Source: a virus. From it: a stretch of 34,115 nucleotides of DNA. Made by a program: the position numbers and the translations under genes. The stretch is taken from positions 1 to 34,115 of IMG/VR virus record IMGVR_UViG_3300004457_000126; one strand, given 5' to 3'. The notes beneath the pieces were generated by a model, which had not been told where the DNA came from, searched no databases, and worked only from the letters and a program-made list of their open reading frames with translations. Of this stretch, positions 16,535 to 24,414 are shown in pieces; within the stretch, counting starts at the first letter, position 1; every line of letters starts with the position of its first letter.

Positions 16535-18682
16535 ATGAGTCAGACAATTTTCCCGGATATTAACCCTGCCGCGACATCGGGGACGCAGTTAGCGACACAC
16601 CTAAATGATTTTAAGGCCGCATTAATGAGCGGACAGTCGGGTACTTCCAGACCCTCTGCCACACTAGCTGGCGGGTACTGGGTGGATACCACTAACGACC
16701 CTACTTACTGGTCCTACAAAATGTACACGGGCGCGGCTGACGTAGAAATTTTCCGTTTGAATTTAACAACGGCGTCAGCTTCCATTACCGGAGCCGATAG
16801 CACATTTGATATTCTGCGAGTAGCTGCCGACGCAGTTGGACCTATCCTAAAATTAATCAAGCGACGTATCGCAAGTAACGGCCAGGTACTATCCGGCGAC
16901 ATCGTAGGCCAGCTTCAAGTCATTGGCCGCGCCAGCGACTCAAGCAATCCCGTAGTAGCTAATATGAAAGTGGTAGCAGTAGAAAACCAGACCGCTAGTG
17001 CGAGTGGTGTTTACATCGCGTGGGAATCCACTCCCGCGCTATCTGCTACTGCTGTAGAACACATGAGATTATCGAACGGATTTTTAGGGGTAGGAACCTC
17101 TGCACCTGACGCCCGTATCCATGCCAAAGGTCCCACAGGGATTAAGTCAGAGTACGTGGCTGACACTGCCACTCCCGCTAAATTGACTATGCAGAAAAGC
17201 CGACTTTCTGGAACCGGAGCCACGCAGAGTTCTGATGAAATAGCCGAAGTAGTTGTCATTACTACCGACGACACTACGGCTAAAGTCCAGTCGGCTAGCA
17301 TTAAGGCAGTAGCTACCGAAGCCCACACTACCGGGGCTAGAGGTACTAAACTATCTTTCCTTACCTCCCCGACTGGCGGGACTACACCCACTAACAAAAT
17401 GGACATTGGGGATAAGGTAAACCCAGTAGCTATTTTAAAAGTTCCTCTCTTAGAACTAGATTCTCAGACTGTTGCGACGACGGCCACTATCGTACAGCTA
17501 TCGGCCACTAAAGCAGTTGTTGAGTTTACCGGGTCTACGGCTACCGACATTCAGGGCATTAACTCCACCGCCTTAACGATGTCGAAAGTAATTGTTCTGC
17601 ACAATATCTCAACCGCAGTAATTACTTTAAAGCATGAGAACGGAAGCGCGGCAGCGGCAGACAGGATCAAACTTCCAGGAGCCGCGGACGTGCTAATACC
17701 AGCTCAGAAAACAGTAGAGCTATGGTACAGCCCCACAGACACTCGCTGGAAGTTAAAGACAGGAATAGATGCTAGCAGTCCAATGACTGCCACTGGGGAT
17801 ATTATTTATGGAGGCACTGGCGGGACGGCTACACGTTTAGCGGCTGGGGCTAACGGACTCTACTTGGGACTTTCTGGCGGTATCCCATCATGGTCCTCTC
17901 CGTCTGGGTCCGTAGGCATTTCAGCTAAGACTTCTAGCTATACCCTCCTGAGTACTGACGATATTATCACCTGTAGCGGTGCCAGCTTCACGCTTACTCT
18001 CCCTACAGCAGTTGGAGTAGCAGGTAAGCAGTATGTGATTAAGCATTTAGGGACTAGCTTAACCCAGGTTTACACATTGGCTACAACCTCCGGGCAAACA
18101 ATAGGCGGAGTAGCGGGGGGAAGTTACGCTCTCTATACGGAGCAGGAGAGCATAAAAGTAGTTAGCGACGGCGCTAACTGGCAGATCCTAGACCGTTTCG
18201 CGTCTACTGACTGGATCGACGGCGGTACGTTTACGTCAAAGCTTACGGCGACGACGACTAGTCCGACACTCGGTACGGCTACAGTAGTTATAAATAAAAT
18301 CTGGTGGAGACGGTACGGGAACACGATGGAGGGTAGATACGAGTTTAGGCATACGGCACCAGGTACAGCAAATGCTGGCTCTGGGGACTACTTAATAGGT
18401 ATGCCTTCTAGCATTACCATCGACACAGCTAAGGTTACTGTCTACACAACGATTGAAGGCGTCGGGGCATACGTACAAAATAACACTATAGGACAGGCGG
18501 CGTTCGGTAATGCTGAGAGTAAGGCTGGGTCTGCTGTGGCGTTTGACGCCAACAACTTTAGACTATTCGCGTTCGGTGTTAACAACGCTGGCGCACTTGG
18601 ATCTAGCTTCGACGCCCTTAGTAACTCGGCGGCGTATTATACCGCAATAGTTTCTGTTCCGGTATCTGGATGGAGACCCTAA
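16535..18682 (+). CDS. Tail fibre / spike protein downstream of J
   Basis: A 715-residue protein with an AAGGAGA ribosome site. The N-terminus (SQTIFPDINPAATSGTQLAT, then HLNDFKAALMSG) followed by GGYWVDTTNDPTYWSYKMYTG is a known anchor type in phage and prophage fibres, probably binding the tail tip. The middle contains DARIHAKGPTG and LGVGTSAPD segments common in trimeric fibre shafts. The C-terminal ~130 residues (RYGNTMEGRYEFRHTAPGTANAGSGDY...) form a possible receptor-binding head. As the last gene of the tail operon it is a likely determinant of host range, alongside the larger fibre at the left end. Confidence 0.82.
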   Translation: MSQTIFPDINPAATSGTQLATHLNDFKAALMSGQSGTSRPSATLAGGYWVDTTNDPTYWSYKMYTGAADVEIFRLNLTTASASITGADSTFDILRVAADAVGPILKLIKRRIASNGQVLSGDIVGQLQVIGRASDSSNPVVANMKVVAVENQTASASGVYIAWESTPALSATAVEHMRLSNGFLGVGTSAPDARIHAKGPTGIKSEYVADTATPAKLTMQKSRLSGTGATQSSDEIAEVVVITTDDTTAKVQSASIKAVATEAHTTGARGTKLSFLTSPTGGTTPTNKMDIGDKVNPVAILKVPLLELDSQTVATTATIVQLSATKAVVEFTGSTATDIQGINSTALTMSKVIVLHNISTAVITLKHENGSAAAADRIKLPGAADVLIPAQKTVELWYSPTDTRWKLKTGIDASSPMTATGDIIYGGTGGTATRLAAGANGLYLGLSGGIPSWSSPSGSVGISAKTSSYTLLSTDDIITCSGASFTLTLPTAVGVAGKQYVIKHLGTSLTQVYTLATTSGQTIGGVAGGSYALYTEQESIKVVSDGANWQILDRFASTDWIDGGTFTSKLTATTTSPTLGTATVVINKIWWRRYGNTMEGRYEFRHTAPGTANAGSGDYLIGMPSSITIDTAKVTVYTTIEGVGAYVQNNTIGQAAFGNAESKAGSAVAFDANNFRLFAFGVNNAGALGSSFDALSNSAAYYTAIVSVPVSGWRP

Positions 18683-19018
18683 GTGGATGACACTGACCAT
18701 AAGATACGTAAAACAGTTTCCCTAACTCATAGGCAGATAGGTGTAACTGGACTAATAGGACTAGCAGTAGCCCTAGCTCCGTATCTTAAAGAGACCTTCA
18801 TCACTCGCGAAGAAGGTGCACAGGTATCAGTCCAGATTGAGTACATGAGAAAAGATATTGCGGAGATAAAAGAGAACCAGGAAAGAAACACGGATAGAAT
18901 CCTAATGGGCATTAAAGATTCCGAGAGACGCACGGAAAAAAATGCTGACAGATTAGAATTGCGTGTGGATAGTTTAGAGGCATCAATTAGGCCAAGGAAG
19001 TTTAAGTCCGAAAATTAA
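18683..19018 (+). CDS. Small membrane protein with coiled coil (lysis-associated candidate)
   Basis: A 111-residue protein starting at GTG immediately after the fibre stop. Residues ~17-36 (HRQIGVTGLIGLAVALAPYL) form one membrane helix. Residues ~50-105 are charged with heptad character (VQIEYMRKDIAEIKENQERN, then DSERRTEKNADRLELRVDSL), predicting a coiled coil. A single N-terminal helix plus coiled coil is the layout of XhlA-type holin partners and of inner-membrane spanins. Position next to other small membrane proteins supports a lysis role, but no family is recognised with certainty. Confidence 0.6.
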   Translation: MDDTDHKIRKTVSLTHRQIGVTGLIGLAVALAPYLKETFITREEGAQVSVQIEYMRKDIAEIKENQERNTDRILMGIKDSERRTEKNADRLELRVDSLEASIRPRKFKSEN

Positions 19019-19035
19019 AAACCAAGGGAGGTTTT

Positions 19036-19281
19036 ATGAAGACGATTGTAGAACAAGTAGTAGGCGGAGACGGGGCTAAGGCTGGCCTGTACGTTGACGG
19101 GGATCAATTAACAGTTAAAATCGGCTATCCGATTGCTAAATTAATTAGCCCCATCACTGACGTACTGGACGCAGCTATCGACAAACTCGAAGCCGCTATC
19201 CCTGGCGACTGGGATAAGGCACTACTTGAGCCGATCCGCGCCGAGGCTAAGGCCGCACTGGTAAAAGTCCTAAGCGAGTAA
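19036..19281 (+). CDS. Hypothetical protein (81 aa)
   Basis: An 81-residue protein with a strong GGGAGG ribosome site. It contains GLYVDGDQLTVKIGYPIAKL followed by amphipathic helices (VLDAAIDKLEAAIPGDWDKA, then IRAEAKAALVKVLS). No catalytic or membrane signature is clear. Its position between two membrane protein genes suggests a role with them, which is inference only. Confidence 0.6.
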   Translation: MKTIVEQVVGGDGAKAGLYVDGDQLTVKIGYPIAKLISPITDVLDAAIDKLEAAIPGDWDKALLEPIRAEAKAALVKVLSE

Positions 19282-19282
19282 T

Positions 19283-19807
19283 ATGTTTATTTTCATATTC
19301 TTCTGCATGGTAATTCTGTACGCGGTGTCAGTTGTAAAGCTGACAGAGCGTATGCGTAAGTTGGAGAGGACTATCCTTTTCACTACACGTCACCAGAATT
19401 ATCTGATCTATAAAGTCCTGGATAAATTAACTCCCGTCGATGCTGTCAGAGTTGAATTCTTCACTCTCATTGACGGGGAAAAACGAAAGGTGTCAAAGAT
19501 GTTTTTAAAAGTAACCCAGAAATTACCGCTATTCGTAGCGTTCGTAGATGCTCTCGGAAATCCCGCCACTGTTGACGGCGCTCCCTCGTGGGCAGTTAGC
19601 GATGAGTCGCTAGCTACTCTTGATGTAGCTGCTGACGGCATGAGCGCGATGGTTAATCCCATCGGTCCCGTGGGATCGTTTAAGGTTCAAGTAAAGGCTG
19701 ATGCTGACCTTGGCGAAGGCGTTAAAGAAATCATCGGCGAAATGGACATCGACCTTATGGGCGGTGAGGCTGTTTCCGTAAATATCTCTGCTGGCGAACC
19801 TGTATAA
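19283..19807 (+). CDS. Membrane-anchored protein with Ig-like (BIG2-type) domain
   Basis: A 174-residue protein. Residues 1-17 (MFIFIFFCMVILYAVSV) form a membrane anchor. A basic helical stretch follows. Residues ~73-174 make an Ig-like domain (KLPLFVAFVDALGNPATVDG, then APSWAVSDESLATLDVAADG, ending AVSVNISAGEPV). That domain alone resembles small proteins found beside fibre genes in many phages and often starts with a MFLKVTQ-like sequence. A possible internal start at ATG 19499 would release the Ig part without the anchor. Ig-like domains in phage products often bind carbohydrate or cell surfaces. The anchor-plus-Ig combination is unusual. Confidence 0.6.
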   Translation: MFIFIFFCMVILYAVSVVKLTERMRKLERTILFTTRHQNYLIYKVLDKLTPVDAVRVEFFTLIDGEKRKVSKMFLKVTQKLPLFVAFVDALGNPATVDGAPSWAVSDESLATLDVAADGMSAMVNPIGPVGSFKVQVKADADLGEGVKEIIGEMDIDLMGGEAVSVNISAGEPV

Positions 19808-19809
19808 GT

Positions 19810-20169
19810 ATGGCTATCTCCGGGAGATATGATTTCCAGGGGATAAAGAAAGCTGGAGCCTCGGCATTAGCCTTGGCTCTGGCCGCTTCTCCCTACACCG
19901 CTTGGATATTAAAAGGCGGTAAGCTGACCACACTCTGTCTAGAATTTCTCGCGAACCTTCTCGCTAACAACGGCCTGATAATTTTGAATCTCGGAGCTAT
20001 CTACATCGAGGGACACTTCGATCAAAAACTATTCGACGCCGCCCTACAGGACGGTCTAGATAAGGTCCAGCTAGGTAGGGATAAGTTAACTCCCGAACAG
20101 GGAAAGGCTATCGACGATGCAGTACGCGATGCGGCTCGCCGCTTTATTAATATTAGCGCTCGTAAATAG
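19810..20169 (+). CDS. Putative membrane protein, holin-like candidate
   Basis: A 119-residue protein with two hydrophobic segments (residues ~15-33, GASALALALAASPYTAWIL, and ~45-65, LANLLANNGLIILNLGAIYI). The C-terminal half is charged and helical (ALQDGLDKVQLGRDKLTPEQ...). Two membrane segments and small size fit a holin-like protein, but the family is not recognised. Its end overlaps, out of frame, the start of the next candidate lipoprotein gene by 53 nt. Confidence 0.5.
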   Translation: MAISGRYDFQGIKKAGASALALALAASPYTAWILKGGKLTTLCLEFLANLLANNGLIILNLGAIYIEGHFDQKLFDAALQDGLDKVQLGRDKLTPEQGKAIDDAVRDAARRFINISARK

Positions 20170-20458
20170 TGGATGCCCGTCCATGCAGATACAGGACTTC
20201 AAGGCGGGAGTGACTCTGCCCTTCTCAGAGCGATGTTTTTTCGTTAATGCTATCAGCGGGAAAGAGACTGAGTACCCAGCAGACCAGTGTGACCGCATGA
20301 AGAAGGCCGGACTAATTATCTTATCTGAGGACTGGAAAATCATCCGAAAGAACTTCCAAACGAATTGCCAGATCCTCCAGTGTAAACAATTAGTCGGACA
20401 ATTCGATCAATTATTTATGACCATAGACAAAAGTCTAAAGCTAATCCCCTGGAACTAA
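20117..20458 (+). CDS. Secreted or lipoprotein-like small protein (possible outer spanin)
   Basis: A 113-residue protein that begins MQYAMRLAALLILALVNSGC, a signal peptide ending in a Cys. The residue three before the Cys is Asn, so the lipobox is not canonical; a second ATG at 20129 would give a tighter signal. The mature part has four further cysteines (C at SERCFF, DQCDRM, TNCQIL and LQCKQL), suggesting disulfides in the periplasm. Embedded overlap with an upstream membrane gene is reminiscent of Rz/Rz1 pairs, but the sequence does not look like known Rz1. Confidence 0.5.
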   Translation: MQYAMRLAALLILALVNSGCPSMQIQDFKAGVTLPFSERCFFVNAISGKETEYPADQCDRMKKAGLIILSEDWKIIRKNFQTNCQILQCKQLVGQFDQLFMTIDKSLKLIPWN

Positions 20459-20462
20459 CCGC

Positions 20463-20490
20463 TTGCCATTGAAGAACCGCTGAATACAAT
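20463..20490 (+). promoter_or_regulatory. Sigma70-type promoter for the replication operon
   Basis: TTGCCA (20463-20468) and TACAAT (20485-20490), each one mismatch from consensus, are separated by 16 bp in the only non-coding gap before the replication genes. Transcription would start near 20497 and read a ~120-nt leader. An 8-bp palindrome, TACTAGTA (20507-20514), lies just after the predicted start and could be an operator. Confidence 0.7.
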
Positions 20491-20528
20491 CGTAGGTGGA
20501 TCTACTTACTAGTAGTACCGGACATAAA

Positions 20529-20570
20529 AGCCGTCGCGGGGCACGGCTATAAAGAAACCCCGCACTTTTA
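20529..20570 (+). terminator. Attenuator-like leader with two mutually exclusive hairpins
   Basis: Hairpin 1: AGCCGT (20529-20534) with ACGGCT (20543-20548), 8-nt loop. Hairpin 2: GCGGGG (20536-20541) with CCCCGC (20558-20563), 16-nt loop, followed by ACTTTTAT. The left arm of hairpin 2 is the loop of hairpin 1 and its loop holds the right arm of hairpin 1, so both cannot form as simple hairpins. Hairpin 2 with the T-rich tail looks like a weak intrinsic terminator and hairpin 1 like its competitor. Confidence 0.65.
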
Positions 20571-20618
20571 TACATAACTAGACTCGTTTTCCCTGGACTA
20601 CTGGTTAACACTTTCCGT

Positions 20619-21386
20619 ATGAGTGGACCTAGAATAATACTTTATGATTTAGAGACACTACCGAACCTCCCGGAAGCGCTCAAGCAATGGACACAGCTCT
20701 CCAACTACCCGGGACAGACTCTCAAGGCCAGCATCAGCTCTATCATCTGCGCGGGATGGAAGGTCCTGGGGAGTAAACAGACCCAGTGTATAAACGCCTG
20801 GGATTTCCCGGAGTGGAAGAAGAATGTTAACGACGACAGGAAAGTATGCCTGGCTATCTATGAAGTCCTTAAGGATGCTGACTGTATAGTAACTCATAAT
20901 GGACGAAGGTTTGACTGGAAGTTCCTCCAGACCAGACTCATGTTCCACGGTCTCCAGCACTTACCTAAGATAGCCCACGTAGACACCTGTGCAGAGGCCA
21001 AGAAAAACATGATGGTATTTAACAACCGTTTAAATACCATAGCCAAGTTCCTAACCAAGTACGAAAAAATGGACCACGAGGGATGGGATCTGTGGGTAAA
21101 AGTACATGGCCGAGACCCTAAGGCAATGAAGACAATGGAGAAGTACTGTAAGCAGGATGTGGTAGTTCTCGAACAGGTCTTTAATAAACTCCGCCCGGTC
21201 ATTGGCTCCCTTCCTAACCAAAATTTATTTAATCCCCTAAAGGCTAAGGCGTGTCCTGGGTGCGGCAGCTCAAGACTGATAAGTCGGGGTAAGTACCACA
21301 CACTCACTAAAACCTATAAGCGTTATGTGTGTCAGGACTGTCGGCACTGGTGCCGAACAGATGCGTCGGATGAGGCTCCTAGATGA
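20619..21386 (+). CDS. DnaQ-like 3'-5' exonuclease with C-terminal zinc ribbon
   Basis: A 255-residue protein. The RNase H-fold exonuclease motifs are present: YDLETLP with Asp10 and Glu12, THNGRRFDWKFL (Asp in the NxxxFD motif), and YCKQDVVVLEQVF (YxxxD). The C-terminus adds a four-cysteine ribbon (CPGCGSS...CQDCRHW), which may bind DNA or a partner. The product probably degrades single strands or proofreads in replication; phages with family A polymerases often encode a separate nuclease of this type first in the operon. No good ribosome site precedes the ATG (CTTTCCGT), unlike most genes here, which may make translation dependent on the leader structure. It overlaps the next gene by 4 nt. 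Confidence 0.8.
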   Translation: MSGPRIILYDLETLPNLPEALKQWTQLSNYPGQTLKASISSIICAGWKVLGSKQTQCINAWDFPEWKKNVNDDRKVCLAIYEVLKDADCIVTHNGRRFDWKFLQTRLMFHGLQHLPKIAHVDTCAEAKKNMMVFNNRLNTIAKFLTKYEKMDHEGWDLWVKVHGRDPKAMKTMEKYCKQDVVVLEQVFNKLRPVIGSLPNQNLFNPLKAKACPGCGSSRLISRGKYHTLTKTYKRYVCQDCRHWCRTDASDEAPR

Positions 21387-21628
21387 AGTTTTCAATAGTA
21401 CACATCGTCTGGAGGGACAGTGAAGCGTCTAACGACTGGACGCCCACTGCTGACATCACTAATGAGCTAGACACCACGCACACGGTAGGCATCTTATTGC
21501 GAGAGACTGAGACCTTCCTGCTGGTAGCACTTAGCTACGACCCCTCCACAGAGTCCGTTAATGGGTTCAAGAAAATACCACTGTCCGCAATAGAGGGGGT
21601 GAAAACATTGACCAAACTATCTTTCTAA
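21383..21628 (+). CDS. Hypothetical protein (81 aa)
   Basis: An 81-residue protein overlapping the exonuclease gene (ATGA). It starts KFSIVHIVWRDSEASNDWTP and continues with a beta-rich pattern (THTVGILLRETETFLLVALS) ending KKIPLSAIEGVKTLTKL. That pattern resembles small proteins of unknown function seen in phage replication operons. No catalytic residues stand out. Confidence 0.65.
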   Translation: MKFSIVHIVWRDSEASNDWTPTADITNELDTTHTVGILLRETETFLLVALSYDPSTESVNGFKKIPLSAIEGVKTLTKLSF

Positions 21629-21653
21629 TTCTAGCATTTTCCTGGGGGTGGTT

Positions 21654-22010
21654 ATGGTGGTTCACTATACGTCTAATCATAAGATCCGGGATTTTAAAAA
21701 CTCGCGTCGAGGAGAGTACCGCCAGTGGTGTACCGAAACGTGGGAGAATAAGAAAGTCATTGGCCAAACGGACGACGGTAAACCGATCCACGACCGGGAC
21801 TACACCACGTCGCTAGCCAGAGTTACCTGTGTGCAATGTTTAAACAGACTCATCCCCAAACAAGAATTATTGATAAGTAAAATGAGAGAGGCTAGGAGCG
21901 CGGCTTCCGTTTCCACCGAGACCTGGCCGACGAGTAGGATTGCGTCTTTACCAGATGGCATACTCCGCATAAAAGTTGAAGGTTCGACTGACGACAATAC
22001 ACCCGCCTAA
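21654..22010 (+). CDS. Hypothetical protein (118 aa), converges with antisense HNH gene
   Basis: A 118-residue protein. The ATG at 21654 is preferred over the in-frame GTG at 21648 because GGGGGTGG lies 5 nt upstream of the ATG. It contains a CVQCLNRLIPKQ segment that could form half of a metal site, and a Lys/Arg-rich N-terminus. Its last ~119 nt overlap the 3' end of the HNH gene on the other strand, so the C-terminal sequence of one of the two may be constrained by the other. No family recognised. Confidence 0.5.
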   Translation: MVVHYTSNHKIRDFKNSRRGEYRQWCTETWENKKVIGQTDDGKPIHDRDYTTSLARVTCVQCLNRLIPKQELLISKMREARSAASVSTETWPTSRIASLPDGILRIKVEGSTDDNTPA

Positions 22011-22296
22011 CGTAGTCGTCAAAGTCCCCTTTAAACGGACCTATCTCCTCGATGTGGTCCACTTCCATTGACTTCTCGTCCCTAAACCACCGGAGGCACC
22101 TGGCACAATGCCAGTGGTATTTATAGATCCTCTGGCCCTTCTTACCGACTCTTACGAAAACTTTTTTTCGGGCACGGCGTAAGCACTCGGCGCGGCCCGG
22201 CCACTTTATTGTTCCCTGTCTCAATACATTGATGATGAATAGCTCGTCCTCTCGCGTCACTGTCCAGTGGCCCCCTTGACCAGGTAATAGTTTCAC
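21892..22296 (-). CDS. HNH endonuclease, antisense inside the replication operon
   Basis: A 134-residue protein on the minus strand. It carries a clear HNH/ββα-Me core: YHWHCARCLRWFRD, then EVDHIEEIG, RQSNLQLLCGVCHLVKT. That gives the CxxC pairs, the DH, the central Asn and final His expected for an active nuclease. It starts at a GTG with no obvious ribosome site. A later GTG in TVTRED, 10 nt after GGGGG, is another possible start. Free-standing HNH genes next to phage DNA polymerase genes are frequently homing endonucleases. The antisense orientation within a sense-strand operon suggests insertion. HNH identification is firm; homing role is inference. Confidence 0.8.
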   Translation of the reverse strand: MKLLPGQGGHWTVTREDELFIINVLRQGTIKWPGRAECLRRARKKVFVRVGKKGQRIYKYHWHCARCLRWFRDEKSMEVDHIEEIGPFKGDFDDYVRRVYCRQSNLQLLCGVCHLVKTQSYSSARSRWKRKPRS

Positions 22297-22304
22297 GTTT
22301 TAAA
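22276..22304 (+). promoter_or_regulatory. Candidate promoter upstream of DNA polymerase
   Basis: TTGACC (22276-22281) and TTTAAA (22299-22304) are 17 bp apart and 35 nt before the polymerase start. The -10-like hexamer is part of TTTAAACACT (22299-22308), the reverse complement of the recurring AGTGTTTAAA motif. It overlaps the antisense HNH start, so it could connect expression of both genes. Confidence 0.4.
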
Positions 22305-22339
22305 CACTCACTCAATAATGTTTTTCGGGGGAGCGATAA

Positions 22340-24361
22340 TTGGCGAGAACGGTAGCACTTGATTTTGAGTTCTCCGGCATGGTGGAGCCTAAAGTAACCC
22401 TGGTCTGCTGTACCACTATGGACATGGCTACGAAAACCAGCCGCGACTGGTGGTTACACCGCGACACCGCCGCTCAGAAAAAACTGGCCGACTACCTCCT
22501 GCAATTCGACACAGTGATAGGCTACTCCTGCGTAGCAGAGGCCAGATCCTTTATGGCCCTAGGACTAGACCCACTTGAGTTCGAGTGGGTGGATCTGTTT
22601 CTAGAGTACCGGATGCTGACTAATCACAATGACGAGTTACAGTGGGGGGAGCAGCTAGTAGACGGAAAAGTTAGGAGGGTCAAAAAACCTAAACCTAAGT
22701 GGGAGCGCACCGATGCGGATAAGGCGGAGGGGTTTAAGGCCACTCACTCGCTAGCAGAGGCGACGTTTAAACTCACCGGGAAAATACGCGACACCGAACA
22801 TAAGAAGAAAATGCGGGACCTAATTATCTCAGCTCCCGAAAAGTATTCTGCGGCGGATCGTAAAAGCATCATGGACTACTGCTCCTCTGACGTAGTCTTT
22901 CTCCCCAGGATATGGGAGCGGGTTTGGCAGGAGTTTAAAAAATTAGACGGGGGGACATCCCAAGCTAAGTTTATCGAGGAGGCTATGGTACGGGGCCGCT
23001 ACTCCGCGCACACTGCTATCATGGAGACACTCGGCTATCCCATCGACATTGAGAACACCAGGAATTTCTCTCGGCAGGTAGGTAACATCCTCATGGATGT
23101 GCAGCGTGAGATTAATAAATTATTTCCAGAGATAAAACCTTTTCGCTGGAACCATAAGGATAATAAATTTACGTGGAACCAAAAAATAACCCAAGACTGG
23201 ATAGCAAAGAACCATGACACCAAACTATGGATTAAAACGGAGGGCAAAAAACTCTCTCTGTCGCTTGAGGCATTTGAAAAGCAATACAGTTTCAGACACG
23301 ACTATCCTGCCGACATCTTTGGCGCTCAGATGGTCCGCTTCCTTAAACTCAAGCAGTCCCTATACGGATTCAGTGACAGCGGCGGTAAGCGTAAAAACTT
23401 CTGGGACTCTGTGGGCAGCGATGGTCGTGTAAGGCCATACATGAATCACTACGGCGCTCAGTCGTCTAGATCCCAGCCAGCCGCCAGTGGGTTTATGTTT
23501 CTAAAGCCAGCGTGGATGAGAGCGTTAGTTACCCCTGACCGGGATCATTTCATGGCTGGCATTGACTACGGATCGCAGGAGTTTTTTATCGCGGCTCTGG
23601 AGTCCGAGGACGACAATATGATAGCGGCGTATCTCTCTGGAGACCCATACCTACACACCGCGAAGCTAGCCGGAGCCGTTCCTATGGACGGCAGGAAAGA
23701 AGACCATAAGCCGATGCGGGATCTGTTTAAGGCAACGGTACTCGGCATCTCCTACCTAATGACTAAGCATGGACTGGCTATTAAACTGACTAACGACACG
23801 GGCCGCGTATGGACAGAGGACGAGGCCGAGAATCAAATTGATATGTTCTACGACGCCTACCCAGATTTTAAAAACTGGCAGGATGAGCTACAGAGGGACT
23901 ACCGTAACAACGGGGCGATAGCGCTTCCCTGTGGGTGGAGGATGTTTGGCGATAACGAAAACATCCGGTCAGTGTGTAACGTACCGATCCAGGGATTCGG
24001 CGCGTCGGTAATGAGGAAGGCCGTAGACCTGGCCGTGGGCCGAGGCTGTAAGGTATGCTTCACACTCCACGACGCGCTCTACATTGAAGGACGCATCGGA
24101 CAGGAACATCAAATAAAAATACTGGCCGACTCTATGCGTGACGCATTCGTGTACTACTTCTCCGATAAGAAACTCCGTAACTTCGCCAAGCAAATAAAGC
24201 TAGACCCCTTCGCGTGGAGCCCGGCCTACAAAAAGGACAGCGAGAAAAATATTTCTGGACTCATTGTGCCATGCTCAAATTTGTACATTGATGAGAGGGC
24301 ACAGTATGACTACGATAAATTCTCAAAATATTTTCTTAATGCTGATTCTGATTTACTTTAA
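22340..24361 (+). CDS. polA-like: Family A DNA polymerase with 3'-5' exonuclease domain (Leu762 type)
   Basis: A 673-residue protein starting at TTG with a GGGGGAG ribosome site. The N-terminal exonuclease domain has LDFEFSG (Asp-x-Glu) and YCSSDVVFLPRIW; the middle motif is altered (GYSCVAEARSFMALG instead of NxxxFD), as in some phage relatives. The polymerase domain has motif A GIDYGSQEF (Asp409), motif B with Arg460, Lys464, Leu468 and Tyr472 at the spacing of E. coli R754, K758, F762, Y766, and motif C TLHDALYIEG (His577, Asp578). The residue aligned to Pol I F762 is Leu. It replicates the phage genome with the SSB-like protein and SNF2 helicase downstream. No primase or replicative helicase of the usual kind is seen in the window. 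Confidence 0.93.
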   Translation: MARTVALDFEFSGMVEPKVTLVCCTTMDMATKTSRDWWLHRDTAAQKKLADYLLQFDTVIGYSCVAEARSFMALGLDPLEFEWVDLFLEYRMLTNHNDELQWGEQLVDGKVRRVKKPKPKWERTDADKAEGFKATHSLAEATFKLTGKIRDTEHKKKMRDLIISAPEKYSAADRKSIMDYCSSDVVFLPRIWERVWQEFKKLDGGTSQAKFIEEAMVRGRYSAHTAIMETLGYPIDIENTRNFSRQVGNILMDVQREINKLFPEIKPFRWNHKDNKFTWNQKITQDWIAKNHDTKLWIKTEGKKLSLSLEAFEKQYSFRHDYPADIFGAQMVRFLKLKQSLYGFSDSGGKRKNFWDSVGSDGRVRPYMNHYGAQSSRSQPAASGFMFLKPAWMRALVTPDRDHFMAGIDYGSQEFFIAALESEDDNMIAAYLSGDPYLHTAKLAGAVPMDGRKEDHKPMRDLFKATVLGISYLMTKHGLAIKLTNDTGRVWTEDEAENQIDMFYDAYPDFKNWQDELQRDYRNNGAIALPCGWRMFGDNENIRSVCNVPIQGFGASVMRKAVDLAVGRGCKVCFTLHDALYIEGRIGQEHQIKILADSMRDAFVYYFSDKKLRNFAKQIKLDPFAWSPAYKKDSEKNISGLIVPCSNLYIDERAQYDYDKFSKYFLNADSDLL

Positions 24362-24370
24362 TTTAAAATA

Positions 24371-24393
24371 GGTTTTGAGATTAACTCAAGACC
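24371..24393 (+). promoter_or_regulatory. Hairpin upstream of the SSB-like gene
   Basis: Arms GGTTTTGAG (24371-24379) and CTCAAGACC (24385-24393) form nine pairs including one G-U, with loop ATTAA. It sits 9 nt after the polymerase stop and ~20 nt before the next ATG, which has GAGGAGAGAG. It could be a processing site separating the polymerase and SSB messages, or a translational operator. Confidence 0.5.
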
Positions 24394-24414
24394 ACACACG
24401 AGGAGAGAGAAGCT

